Assembly: GCF_018294505.1 (NCBI RefSeq)
Contig: NC_057802.1
Location: forward strand, 552,772,202-552,836,201
DNA: 64,000 bases
Reading direction: 5' to 3'
Origin: Triticum aestivum
Lineage: Eukaryota > Streptophyta > Magnoliopsida > Poales > Poaceae
Part shown: positions 11,357 through 22,200 of the stretch, piece by piece
How positions within the stretch are numbered: the first letter of the stretch is position 1
Layout of the letters: every line of letters starts with the position of its first letter
Position numbers and translations under genes: made by a program
The notes under the pieces: generated by a model
Databases searched by the model: none
The model's input: only the letters and a program-made list of their open reading frames with translations
Told to the model about the DNA's origin: nothing

Positions 11357-11720
11357 GTCAGGCACTTCCTTGCCTGCGAAGATGTAGCTGGTGGGTCCCA
11401 GCAGTCAGGGGGGCGAATCGTTTTGTTTTTTTTGCTCGGACGCACTTCCTTGCGTGCGAAGGTGTAGCTGATGGGTCCCAGCAGTCAGGGGGGAATCGTT
11501 TTGTTTTTTTGCCCAGACGCACTTCCTTGCGTGCGAAGATGTAGCTGGTGGGTCCCAGCAGTCAGGAGGGTGAATCATTTTTTTTCGGACGCACTTCCTT
11601 GCATGCGAAGATGTAGCTGGTGGGTCCCAGCAGTCAGGGGGGCGAATCGTTTTTTTTCGGACGCACTTCCTTGCGTGCGAAGATGTAGCTGGTGGGTCCC
11701 AGCAGTCAGGGGGAAACGTT
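11357..11720 (+). repeat. ~72-80-bp tandem repeat, five copies
   Basis: Each unit contains GCACTTCCTTGC, then GATGTAGCTGGTGGGTCCC, then a T-rich stretch. Five units are visible in element 1, against four in element 2 (58,262-58,560). Confidence 0.85.
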
Positions 11721-13022
11721 TTTTTTCACGAAATACGGTGGCCCGTCCGGTGGGTCCCCGCTATCAGGTGGAGGAATAATTATTTTGCGCGTAATAAGGA
11801 GGCACTTCCTTGCTGCGGCCGTGGACCCAGCTGTCAGCCTCTCCACGTACAGTTCATGTCCGATGGAAGCCATTCCTTGACCATGTTGACCACGCCGCGC
11901 CGAGAGCACCAGGGCGGTGGACGACGGCGAGGCCTAGGAAGGGGACGACGCGGAGCCGGGGAAGACGCGGCAGTGGATGCCCACGCGTAGAGGAGTATGA
12001 GGTTTCACTCGTTCGACTGCGGTGTGAGGCTACCGTCGCCGCAGAATAACAGGGGTTGTGGGTGCGTAGAGGGATGGCCTGGCCAGCGGTGGGAGTAGTA
12101 GGGGGCGGTGAGGCCTCCGCGGCATCACAGCCGGCCACGGGCGGCAGGAGCAGGCGGCACGACCGGCGCTGCTTTGGGCGGCTGGAGCAAGAAGACCAGA
12201 GGTTGAAGAAGCACTACGGCCGTTGGATGGACATCGTACGGTCACTGGAGCTAGAATCGTTCATATATTGACTAAAGTTGACAAAGGCCTCCGTCCCAGT
12301 CAACTTAGTAGGCCCACAAGTCAGCCTCCCACCAAGGTGGGTCCCAGCTAGCAGGGGGGTATTCATTTTTTGTGCGTAATAAGGAGGCACTTCCGGTGGG
12401 TCCGAGCTGACAGCGGGGGGAACGTTTTTTTCGTGAAATACGGTGGCCCGTCCTGTGGGTCCCAACAGTCAGGGGGAAACGTTTTTTTTGCGAAATACTG
12501 GTGGCCCGTCCGGTGGGTCCCTGCTGTCAGGTGGAGGAATAATTATTTTCCGCGTAATAAGGAGGCACTTCCTTGCGGCTGCCGTGGACCCAACTGTCAG
12601 CCTCTCCACGTACAGTACTCTTCCGATGGAAGTCGGTCATTGACCACATTGACCACGCCGCGCCGAGAGCACCACGGCGGTGGACAACGGCGAGGCCTAG
12701 GAAGGGGACGACGCGGAGCCCGGGAAGACGCGGCAGTGGAAGCCCACGCGAAGAGGAGTACGAGGGTTCACTGGTTCGGCTGCGGTGTGAGGCTGTCGTC
12801 GCCGCAGAATAATAGGGGGTGTGGGTGAGTAGAGGGATGCCCTGGCCAGCGGTGGGAGTAGTAGGGGGCGCTGAGGCCTGCGCGGCAGCACAGCCGGCCA
12901 CGGGAGGCGGGAGTAGGCGGTCCCGCCGGCGCTGCTTTGGCGGCTGGAGCAAGAAGATCAGAGATTGAAGAAACACGACGGCCGTTGGATTGACATCCAA
13001 TGGTTACGTCTGCTAGAATCGT
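11711..13022 (+). repeat. direct duplication of ~550 bp in element 1
   Basis: 11,711-12,263 and 12,471-13,022 are diverged direct copies. Both contain GGTGGAGGAATAATTATTTT, a GC-rich middle part and an end near CTAGAATCGTT. A third, more diverged copy lies at 13,680-13,985. Element 2 has the same set at about 56,960-58,272, so the duplication predates the split of the copies. The frames of 80-150 codons inside it are GC-rich shadows. Confidence 0.8.
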
Positions 13023-14226
13023 TTGTTGACGTATATAATAACTAAAAAATCTTGCATATGCGTCAACTAAACAGGCCCACAAGTCAGACCACTCCCTCTT
13101 TTTTTTAATAATTTATATATAGCTCATGGCAACTTCTTATGCAATTTATTGCAGTCGTTTTTTTGGTTGGCCAGGGCCAATTTCGCATATTTCTGTGGGT
13201 TCCAAACTATTTTTAATATCGAAATGTCGAGCCAGATTTAAAGTACTTTGAAGATATATTTAAATTAGGTTAATGCCTAGTGAAATAGGAATCTGAAAAT
13301 GTGAAAAAATTCAGAAATTATAAAGTAGTTGCCAATTTGTCATCTGTTTTTATATTTACAACCCATTTCATATTACTTTCAAGATTTGCAGGCGTCTTGA
13401 AAGAGTTGCAGCCCATCAGGGCGTAGAAAAATAAGTAGGACTGGATTGGGTATTCTTCAGAAAAAATAAACTGGGCTCATTTTCATAAAGAAAAAATAGC
13501 TGGGCTGGTCACATGGTGAACATAAAATATAAGCCTAGGCTAGATGGCCACAACCCAGTTCAAACCCTGCTCCGTCTCAACAATACCAAACAAAAAAAAT
13601 ACTGCTCGAGTAGCTACGTCCCAGGTGTCAGCCGATCTTGTGTTGTTCTCTTGTCTATTGACTATATACGCTCACAATGTCGTGGGTCCCAGATATCAGG
13701 AAAACACTAGGAGGAAGCATTTTATTTTTCCATACGCTGATGTGGTGGGCCCCTACTATCATCCTCTCCACGTACTTCTGCCAATTCCTGTTGTTTGTTG
13801 ACCATGTTGACAACGCGAGAGGGCGGCGCCGCGGCGAGCACACCAAAGCGCGCGGAGGACGTCGGCGTTAACGATTTAGGAGACGGTGGGGCGGCGATGC
13901 GTGCGCTGAGGCGCAGCCAGCCGTGGGAGGCGAAAGCAGGCGGCCCCGCCGGCGCTGGTTTGGTTTTGGCGGCTGGAGGAAGACAGGACAAAAGAAACAC
14001 AACAGACTGTAAAAGCAGCAGGAGTACTTAACAACCTTAACTGAAACCAGCAAGGGCACTTAACAACCAAAGCTGAAAGCAGTATGAGTGCTTATACAGG
14101 TTCAACCATACAAAGCACGCCTCGAACAGTGCTACTTTGCCTACAGTTAACCAAGGGTGAGGCCGCCAAGCCCTAGGACAAGGCCCAGGCGCCACCCCGC
14201 GCATCCACAACCTTCTGAAAGCGGCT
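13023..14226. other. non-coding CACTA interior
   Basis: AT-rich sequence lies at 13,080-13,650, then the third GC-rich repeat copy. At about 14,079-14,212 roughly 135 bp are present here but absent from element 2. This changes the 3' end of B3 gene 2. No gene is supported. Confidence 0.5.
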
Positions 14227-15525
14227 TCATCTCGCAATGTGGTCAATAAACAGGATATTCGCTTTAGAGCCATGGAAAAGCATGAACATAATCTTCTGTC
14301 CTATACTCCAAGATGGACGGGCCTTCATTATTTGAGACCACCCATGAATAAGTATCTTTTCACCTCCAAGGGGAATTGAGTAGGTCGACATAAACATCAT
14401 GTTGTGACCAAGCGCAAGTCTGACCCGACCATGGTCAGGCATCTGTATAGGAACAATAGAACTCGACAGTTCCTGTTTCAACAAGATCACAACTGTAAAA
14501 CTGTGTATAAGCAATAGTTTATGAACAACATATATAACAGAAAACAGCTCGTACCATAAGTTTCTCGACACAGTTGGACCTGTTCAACGAGTGCAGGAGT
14601 GGCACACATATCCCACGTGGCCTTCCACCATTGAAACGCCCCACAAGGACCTCAAGACGATCAATAAAGTGTAGGAACTTGTGGATGTTGATCCAGTCAA
14701 CTTCAGTGCCATTAGTAACAGCCGAGTTATTACAGAGTAACAAACCAGCAGACTGCTTAACTCTGAAAAAACCTACACGTGCCACAAATTATAAGAAAAT
14801 ATTAGTTAGAAGTAGCATCTCCGTGAGAGATTCGTTGCTACTTCTAAAGTTAAATTGTGATTAGTTAGACAGAATAGGTGGATTAAGAAGTAATCGAGGC
14901 AACAAGCAAGAACCAGATACAAAACTAACATGGATGAACAATTGGAACGACGTCGGGGTGGAAGATCGCAGTGAAGATGAGACCAGGTTCTGCTATTTCC
15001 ATCAACATTCGTGCGCCAACTTTCAGTCCGTAAAACTTGAGAAAGTTTATCCAAGTTCGGCCATAAAAAAAGCAGCGATCTTCTTGGTTCATGAACCCAA
15101 CTCGGAACTTATATCCATGGCTTGTCTTCACTGTGACCATTAAACTAGTGTGTTCAGTTATGGCAAGGCCGAGCATCTTGAGTACATGTGTTCTGGCAGA
15201 GCAAATAATGCATTGCAGGAAAAATAATATGAGAACACATCATGTTCAAAAAACCCCCACCCTCCCGGATAGAAAAGAGGATTCTAGGAACATACTGTGC
15301 GCGTTTCAAAATGTTGTGTTAGGATGAGAAGGAACAAGTGTGGCGTCTCGCCGAGGGCGCAGAAACCTGTAGGGTACTCGCACTTTGGGCACTGCAAATG
15401 AAACACACTAGATTCAGTAGGAAGAAAAATGCATGAACGGCGGCGGCTGCCATCCTAGGATTACCTGCGACCAAGGGACTTGGATTTATCGGGGATGGAT
15501 GAAGAATTCGTACCTGGTTCTCCAT
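14227..15525 (-). pseudogene. B3 gene 2, element 1 copy (splice acceptor lost)
   Basis: Five exons fit without a frame break: 15,525-15,514, 15,391-15,296, 15,212-14,930, 14,772-14,555 and 14,472-14,227. They add up to 855 nt (284 residues). The start MENQ is followed by CPKC and, 32 codons later, CIIC, a possible zinc ribbon. Then come a B3-like domain (block YGRTWINFLKFYGLKVGARM), a linker and a second B3-like domain (HGWSQIMKARPSWSIGQKIM). Donors are GT and acceptors AG, except that the exon 3 acceptor at 15,214-15,213 reads AA; element 2 has AG. The last residues differ from element 2 because of the indel after 14,226. B3 proteins bind DNA in the nucleus. Whether this one serves the transposon or was captured from the host is unknown. 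Confidence 0.65.
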
Positions 15526-16324
15526 GAGAAAACCTTATGCAATCGCCGAGAGGGGGTTTTCTCTGAACAAGCTGACGAGGGAGAAGGGGATTCAGGCCCA
15601 GTGAAATATTGCCGCTTCGTCCGTCCAGCTTACTGCTAAAGCTGGAAAGGGGGGTTGTGATTTGACGGCTCATTGGGCATTACTGCGGCGCTACGACCGG
15701 GGTGTGTCTACCGTGAAGTTGTGCACTCTAATTTGTGCATATGGCACGTGGACCCCGTTGCCGGTTGCCCCACATATCAGCGAAAGGAAGTAGAAAGACA
15801 GGAGTAACTAGTTACACATAAATATATTTTTTGACAGAGAGATACTCCCTCTGTAAAGAAATATATAAAACTTTTATATCACAGGCTCACCTTGCCGACA
15901 AATATACTCCCTCTGCAACACACGGGCATTATGGGGGTTCGGCTTTTTTTATGGGGGTTCAGCTGAGAATATAATACTCAGATAGGCTCATGGATCTGGA
16001 CTTTGGGCCGCAGGCCGACCCTGCATGTTTGGGGGCCCATGTGTTCTACCTCAGCGCTTTTCATATTGCAAGCGATCGGTACGGCGCTGGTTTTAGATAC
16101 TGTCGCAAGGCGAATACACAAAATTGAATAAAGCACGGCAGCTGTTGGAATGAAATCGAACGACAGTTCCTAACCAGCAATCAGAGTTGCAATTCTATCA
16201 ACGATATACCATGTGATAAATAATACTGTCGTACTACGTATACACACAGGACACTTGTTTCACCATGCCAGATTATTACATCAAAATCTCTCGGAGGATA
16301 GATCAGTTCGGCAGTTGCGTGCTG
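15526..16324. other. intergenic stretch between the two B3 genes (element 1)
   Basis: This holds the putative promoter side of gene 2 and the 3' flank of gene 1. Short Stowaway-like ends (ACTCCCTCTG) occur near 15,845 and 15,905, probably a worn MITE. Nothing else is supported. Confidence 0.4.
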
Positions 16325-17601
16325 CTACTGAAGAATTTCAAAGTTGATTTGGACCAGCTCTCCTTGCCGAGAAAGTTCAATTTTGACATCATCCCCTACC
16401 GCAAGATATGATTTAGATTTGAACCTTGACCATCCTTTAGCATCAAACATCATGCAACCATCCTTTGTACTTACGGTATATTGAGCAGGTTCATTCACAC
16501 CAAGGCTGCGCATGGTAAGAGAAACTTGGCCGCGGTCGCCCGGATTGTTGAGCGACTCCCTCGTTGCTCTAGGAATTCTCTGTTTGCAAACAAGAAGACA
16601 TACCCAAACAGTTAGATCAACACAGTGAATCATGTGAAACAACATGGAAAGGAAAAAGAACGAAGCACTTGGGCGGCCAATGCTTACCAAGAAGGTGGAC
16701 ATGTCAGTTTTTGTAAGGACTTTGGTATATGAAGTGGGAACTGCAGCCCAGTCTGTTGCCGGTGCAACTGCACGGGCCGGAGTAGATGCAAGTGCAAGTG
16801 TTGGTGCAGGTGCCGAAGCCGCCGCTGCTGCCGGAGATGGTGCTCCTTGTAGAGCTGGTGCCGGGGTCGGAGCAGGTGCCGGTGTCGATGCCCGATCCTC
16901 CGGTAGATCAGACTGATCCGCTGACACGGTCGGTGCCCAATCCTCAGCTGGATCAGACTGAGCTGCTGCCGCTGTCAGTGCTAGAGCAACTGCCGGTGCT
17001 CGATCTGTGCGAGACAGCGGCGATCGTGTCTGGTCTGCTATGATCAGCTTTCTAACTTGACTAGGATCCGTGACCGTGATCCAGTTTTTTTCTTCATTTC
17101 TTTTAAACGCGAGAAGGACTAATTGTGGCATTTTTGTTAAACCAAACTGCAGTTCATCATAGAGATTCAGCTTGTACTCAGACAACAGACTGATCCAATT
17201 TTTTCCAGTAATATAAGTGATGGACAGTGCCTTCGTTACTGACACGACATAAGAAGTGAAACCTGCAAAAATAGCCATCGTAGAGCAAACCAAACGGTTT
17301 ATTCTGTGATGAATGTCACAGGGCAAAACCTGCATCGTAAAATTGCAGGAAAAGAAAGAAAACATGACATTAAATCAATAAGATTTAGACAGTAAATCAA
17401 TAAGATTTACTTGATGTGACACGAGTGAATCCTTACCAGGAAATCACTATGTTGAAGTACTAAACAGAATATTGATCGTCCAACTACGCGTGGCATGCAG
17501 GGCCCCCGCCTACTCCCACAAGCAGGACAGTCCAAAGGTCGTGACAAATCGTATGGACCGAACATCCATGGGACTGGAAATCCTGGTGGGTGCGATAAAC
17601 C
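16325..17601 (-). CDS. B3 gene 1 main exons, element 1 copy
   Basis: Three phase-0 exons fit: 17,601-17,437, 17,329-16,688 and 16,579-16,325, with GT/AG borders and stop TAG at the end. They encode 353 residues. The middle exon contains a B3-like block (NWISLLSEYKLNLYDELQFG) and then an Ala/Pro-rich linker of about 90 residues. The last exon has a second B3-like block (GWSRFKSKSYLAVGDDVKIE). The 108-nt last intron is itself open, so an unspliced 346-codon frame also exists. The frame has no stop or indel against element 2, only about 15 residue changes. The gene lies opposite to the TNPA-like gene's direction. DNA binding is inferred from the domain. The N terminus is unresolved. Confidence 0.65.
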
Positions 17602-17858
17602 CTGCAATGCATACAAATATTGGAGTGTAACCATAATTGATAAACCGTCCTCACAAAAAATATGATCTGGATACTTCAAAATATATAGACTGAATTGAGT
17701 GGACAGACATTAACATAGACCGTTCACACACCAAAAGCGGCAGTACTAATAAACAATACATGGTTCACAAACACAAATCAAGTACTGAACAATAGTACTT
17801 ACTACAGACAAGCAAAGTTGCACTAACTAAACTCTGCAGACTATTTCTTGCCACCGAC

Positions 17859-18964
17859 CTACGGGATGAACCCCGCATAACTGACTAGGCCATGGACTTC
17901 GTGTGAGATGTCTACATGCACCATCACCATCTTGTCAACCTTGGAGAACCTAACAGAGTGGTCTTTCCACTCATAAACATTATGATGAAGACAGGCCGCA
18001 TCAGATTTGTTGGGAAGCTTTACAAGAACCACACCCTTCGTAATCGAAGGCACAGCCAGGAAATTGTTGTGGTCAAGTACAGCCTCGAGAACACGCCTGA
18101 CAACAATGCTACAGGAAAACACTAGTTCAGGACACGTGGCGACAAGGACACAGCAGCTGGATAGTTCAGCAGTAGAACTCATCATCAGGTCTTCCAGTTC
18201 ACACGGCATGACTTTGAGAACTTCATCTCCACCGCAGACCTGGTTCTAATTCAAACAGAAACCATATTTTATTACTACCTCTGTTCAGAAATATAAGATG
18301 ATTTTTGATATTATACTCCATATATGACTACATATACGCACAGAAATGAGTGAACAAAGACACTAGAACATGTCTTCAAAGGCATGAGAGCACAGGCATT
18401 ACATGCAATATCCATAACACAAGTTACTGAGGCAAATATACCCTCTTAAAAGGTAGCATTGATGTTCATAAAGTACTACCTCCGTCCCAAAATTCTTGTC
18501 TTAGATTTGTCTAGATACGGATGTATCAAGTCACATTTTAGTATTAGATACATCCGTATCTAGACAAATCTAAGACAAGAAATTTGGGACAGAGGGAGTA
18601 GTTGAAAGTAATCTATAAGAAATCAGTGTCAACCTCTCACATGTTTTGGTCAAAAGAGGAATTTAGAACCGTCATTTGGCACACTAAAATCACATGCAAG
18701 ATCACCCAGAAAGTTGTACTACCAGTACTAGTACTGCGTGTTAGATGAAAAAACACGATCAAGATCGAGAAAAAGATCGTCAACAACAGACATTACCTAG
18801 ACTTGCTTAATGAGGGATCCCGGAGAGGGGGGCTTGGACAGGGCGATGGCTTTGAGCTTGTCTGCGGTAGTCTCGGCGGGGTGCTTGTGCTTCTTCGTAC
18901 CATGAGCCTCGACGGTTTTGGCCAGAGCCATAGACATCACGTCGGCCGGTGCTCCGGCGTCCAT
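17859..18964 (-). CDS. upstream exons near B3 gene 1, element 1 copy
   Basis: A first exon (18,964-18,797) encodes a basic 55-residue peptide starting MDAGAPADVM and ends in TAG followed directly by GTAATG. A second exon (18,239-17,862) encodes 126 residues containing KLPNKSDAACLHH and ends at TAG 17,859. Both are conserved in element 2. Joining exon 1 at GTCTAG gives an open frame into exon 2. I found no splice that links exon 2 to the B3 exons in frame, so these may be a separate small gene or the N terminus with a misread junction. No family was recognised. Confidence 0.4.
18474..18600. mobile_element. Stowaway-type MITE
   Basis: Near-perfect terminal inverted repeats start CTACCTCCGTCCC and end GGGACAGAGGGAG, flanked by TA on both sides. 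The whole element is a hairpin around GTATTAG. The same MITE is in element 2 at 51,546-51,672, so it predates the divergence of the two CACTA copies. Confidence 0.85.
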
Positions 18965-19493
18965 CCAAGAGAGGAAGCTGAGAGAGAAAAGTGAAAGGAG
19001 GAACGGGATGAGGGAGAGGCGAAGCGAGTGGGGGTTTTCTTCAAGAGAGGAAGCTGAGAGAGAAGAGTGAAATGATGGTTGCTTCGTCTGTCCAACTTAC
19101 TGCTGGAAAGGAGGGGGTTTTGTGATTTGACGGCTCATTGGGCATTACTGCGACGGTTCGATCGGGGTAGTCTACCGTCACTCTACTACGGAGTAATTTA
19201 GTGCATGGCTGGTGGACCCAGGTGCTGGCTGTCCCACACGTCGGCGAAACTGAGTAATTTAGTGCATGGCTGGAGGAGGATCCGCACGGTAGAGCGTGTC
19301 CACTGTTTTTCTGAAGAAAAAAATGATTACAACAAGCGTTTCCACTCTTACGACAGAGGAGTGCGAAACACGGCAGCCACTTGAACATACACAGTGCTCC
19401 TACTACTAGGCATGTGCAGTGGTTCATACGTCAGTACTACACAATCTTGTTGCTAGGGTAGTAAGATATGATGATAACAAATGATGTTGTGCG
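18965..19493. other. non-coding sequence shared with element 2
   Basis: It contains a duplicated phrase (GAGTAATTTAGTGCATGGCTG at about 19,191 and 19,252). The 128-codon minus frame at 19,041-19,427 is present in both copies but has no recognisable feature. It ends at the junction of the 1.2-kb segment unique to element 1. Confidence 0.45.
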
Positions 19494-19918
19494 CATGTCA
19501 ACTACTCCTATATGTAACATAGTACCGCTTTTTCGACTGTCCGGTCGAGAATGAACGGTGAGATCAATGTTAACAAAACTAGGTCCACAGCGTGGGAGTA
19601 CGGTGCTACAGTACTCCACGAAACATGAACCATATGAAGCACGAATAGTGTTAGGCAGGGTGTATGAAGGGTGCACGGGATGGGAGCCAAAGTTCCCTTC
19701 TCGACCCACTTTTGGGTGTTTGGCAGAGTGCATGAAGGGTGCATGAGTCCACACTAGTAGGTTGACAAAAATACACGAAGAGGAAACAACTATATTGAGA
19801 TGAGAATGCAACCAAACACACCCACACGCTTTGTGCTACAGTGACTAATCTGCACCGTCTGAGTTTGATCCAATGGTCATGTTGCGCCGAGACATGGACA
19901 TACCCATGCAGAGGGCGC

Positions 19919-20621
19919 CTAAACACCACCGAAGTCCCTCTGCTTCTCGAGGCGCACGCCGTTGGTGATGCAGGGTGCAACCCCCCGCAGAGCCTGCTCC
20001 CGGTCGACGGGAGCTAGCTCGTCAAAGACGGCGTCCAATGGCACGAATGGATTCCGGTGACGGAGCCCTGAAAGGATTCGCCCGGCAACGGCGACGGCAG
20101 CCCGCAACCCCTCCTTGTCCAGCTCAGCCCCCACCATCGCGCGGAGACGGCTCAGCTCCTCGGAGATATAGGTGAAGAAGGAGACCAGGTCAGGAAGCCG
20201 CAGCTCATTGAAGTCGACCGGGTGGTCGAACGGGTTTAGCCCGACGGCCGGCATCGTCGCGCTAGCACGACGGTAGGCATCGCACATCCGCAACACGTGC
20301 ATGGCAACTTGGTTCACCAAGTGGCTGAGGCGATCCTGGACCTCGTCACGATCGGCCCGCTCGCGCTCCAGCCAGCTCCCCTGACGGCCTATCGTATCTC
20401 CCGCTTTCTGCAGCAACGCTGCCGACGCCTCGAGCATCTTTGTGGTGGACGCCTGCCGCTTTTGAAGCTCCGTGAACTCCCGCACATAACGGAGGAGCAT
20501 GGCACTCCTCCTCCTTGAGCTCACGGAGCTCCACGTCCTTGGCCCTGAGCTCCGCATCCTTGGCATGGAGCTCCTGTGTCAGGTGCCTCACCTCGGACTC
20601 CATGATCTGCTGCGCCGCCAT
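19919..20621 (-). pseudogene. coiled-coil protein gene, frameshifted, only in element 1
   Basis: The start ATG is at 20,621-20,619 (MAAQQIMESEV). The N-terminal part is a heptad-like helix (ELHAKDAELRAKDVELREL). Near 20,505 the frame shifts, and the remaining 195 residues continue in the next frame. They include a second helical part (RADRDEVQDRLSHLVNQV) and a conserved-looking region (VSFFTYISEELSRLRAMVGA) ending at 19,919. It resembles unclassified coiled-coil ORFs of grass transposons, but I cannot name a family. The gene sits inside a 1,215-bp segment missing from element 2, with gcg at both junctions. Confidence 0.5.
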
Positions 20622-20822
20622 GGCACCAGGTAGAAGCAATGGGGAGAGGAAGCATAGGGGGCGAAACGGCTGAAAGGCAATGCAATCTACGGGAAGGCAG
20701 AGGGAGCGGGGAATCTTTTGGTTTTCACCACGGTAAAACACCAGTCGACGACTTCTCACATCAGGGAGCAGTGGGTTTTTACAGGCGGAGTCATCGTGAC
20801 TAATTGCTACCGCGCCTGCTCC

Positions 20823-20887
20823 TGTCAATCAAAAAATTAAAAATCCTACCGCGCCTGCTCCCGTCAATCAAAAAAATTAAAAATCCC
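20823..20887. repeat. ~39-bp tandem duplication
   Basis: The phrase CTACCGCGCCTGCTCC-GTCAATC followed by an A-rich tail and AAAATC occurs twice in a row. Element 2 has a diverged pair at about 50,475-50,560. Confidence 0.6.
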
Positions 20888-22197
20888 GCCGCACCCAAAC
20901 ACCAGAGCAACGCCGCGGTGGATATTTAAATTTACCTGCCGACAAGTAGATAAAAAAAGGGGTGAAAAAACAAATGTGGCGGCGGCCTAGCTAATCGGTC
21001 GAACTAGCCCGACTAGCTAGCCACCGTGCTTCACTGATGTACTCGGCGGGAAAGGTGGTCTTTCGTGATTTGACGACTCATTTACTTGCTTCGGCGCTAC
21101 GACCGAGGAGGACCCAAAAAACGCGCGGTAGGGCGTCCCACGTCAGGAAGAATATATGCGTGCACCACCCGGGAGGACCCTGAAACCGCGCGGTAGGGTG
21201 TGCCACGTCTCGGCACGGAGGAAAAATGTGTGTGTAAAAATATACTGTATCAGACGTAGTACCTATGGTTCGACCTCGGGACCCAGCCAGTCGGTCGAAA
21301 ACACCCCACTAGCCACACAGCTTCATCATGCAAACGTGGCACGGAGGATAGATGTGGTTAGCTCCGTCTCGACCAGCCACAACATCTCTTGTTCTAGGCG
21401 ATTCTTCTATTTTCCATGCTTTTTTTAGTTGTAATAACACCACGGCAAGCTAGCGCCGCTCTTCGTGTGTGCCCATGCAAAGGTTAGACGATGGAGAGAA
21501 GAGAGATTGAGATCGCAGACCTGGGACCCACCAGTAAGTGAGACAACGGTCATGCACGTGTTGACGAGGCACTCCCTCTACTCTACTCAATGCAAGTACT
21601 GTATAAAATCAAGTTATGGGAGAAAGCCAACAACCGTTCGTTTTTTCAGGCTATCGACTTACGCTTTGTAGTCCAGGTTGCCAGTTCGAATCTCCTCTTT
21701 CAGATTTGTTAGTTTTAGGTCCAAATTTGATTAATGACAAGTGGGACCCCCGTGTGTTGTTCCGATATTTCAGTGTAGGATGGTTTTTTTGAACAAACAC
21801 TTTGCGCGGTTAGACAAGTAACGGCACGAGTTACACGTATTTTGCAAGTTTACGAACAAAAATGACAGAGGCATAGAATATCACATCCACCCCGCAGCTT
21901 AGATACTATGGTGATACGAGTTTTTACACCGTTGGAAGTGAGATCCAATGGCTTGGGAGTAGTCTTTATAATTATGCGCAATTTCCAAACTCTCTAAAGG
22001 TTTTTTTGCAAATAAAACATTCATGCCTCATGTGTGCCGCTGCATCTTCGATCGAACGACTCCCCGGTGCTCATATTAGGTGCTCCCCGTAGCTTAATTA
22101 CCCGCTACGGTGATATGAGCATCTAGGTCGTATGATCAGTGATCAGATGGCACATGCGTAGTACTTGTACTTTCTGCGCATTTCCCAAATTCTATCA
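20888..22197. other. non-coding CACTA interior up to the insertion site
   Basis: This is shared with element 2 (49,167-50,470, reverse). At about 21,650-21,706 it contains a tRNA 3'-half-like stretch (CCAGTTCGAATCTC). Several phrases of the form 'tacggtgatacgag' recur at 21,908, 22,110 and, in the other half, near 48,760-49,270, so this part is built of diverged repeats. No gene is supported. Confidence 0.5.
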
Positions 22198-22200
22198 GCC
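22198..22200. other. target-site duplication of element 2 (left copy)
   Basis: GCC precedes CACTACAAAAAAATACAC and recurs at 60,150-60,152 after the right terminus GTAGTG. Three bases is the normal CACTA target duplication length. Confidence 0.88.

Larger units (their letters stand above)
9679..22200 (+). mobile_element. CACTA element 1, left part
   Basis: The terminus CACTACAAAAAAAAAGACAC starts at 9,679; the preceding bases cat could be its target duplication. The segment matches the reverse complement of 49,164-60,149 almost throughout, with a few percent mismatch plus indels. It carries subterminal tandem repeats, two B3-type genes on the minus strand and a coiled-coil ORF absent from element 2. 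It is interrupted at 22,200 by element 2 and resumes at 60,150. Confidence 0.88.
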
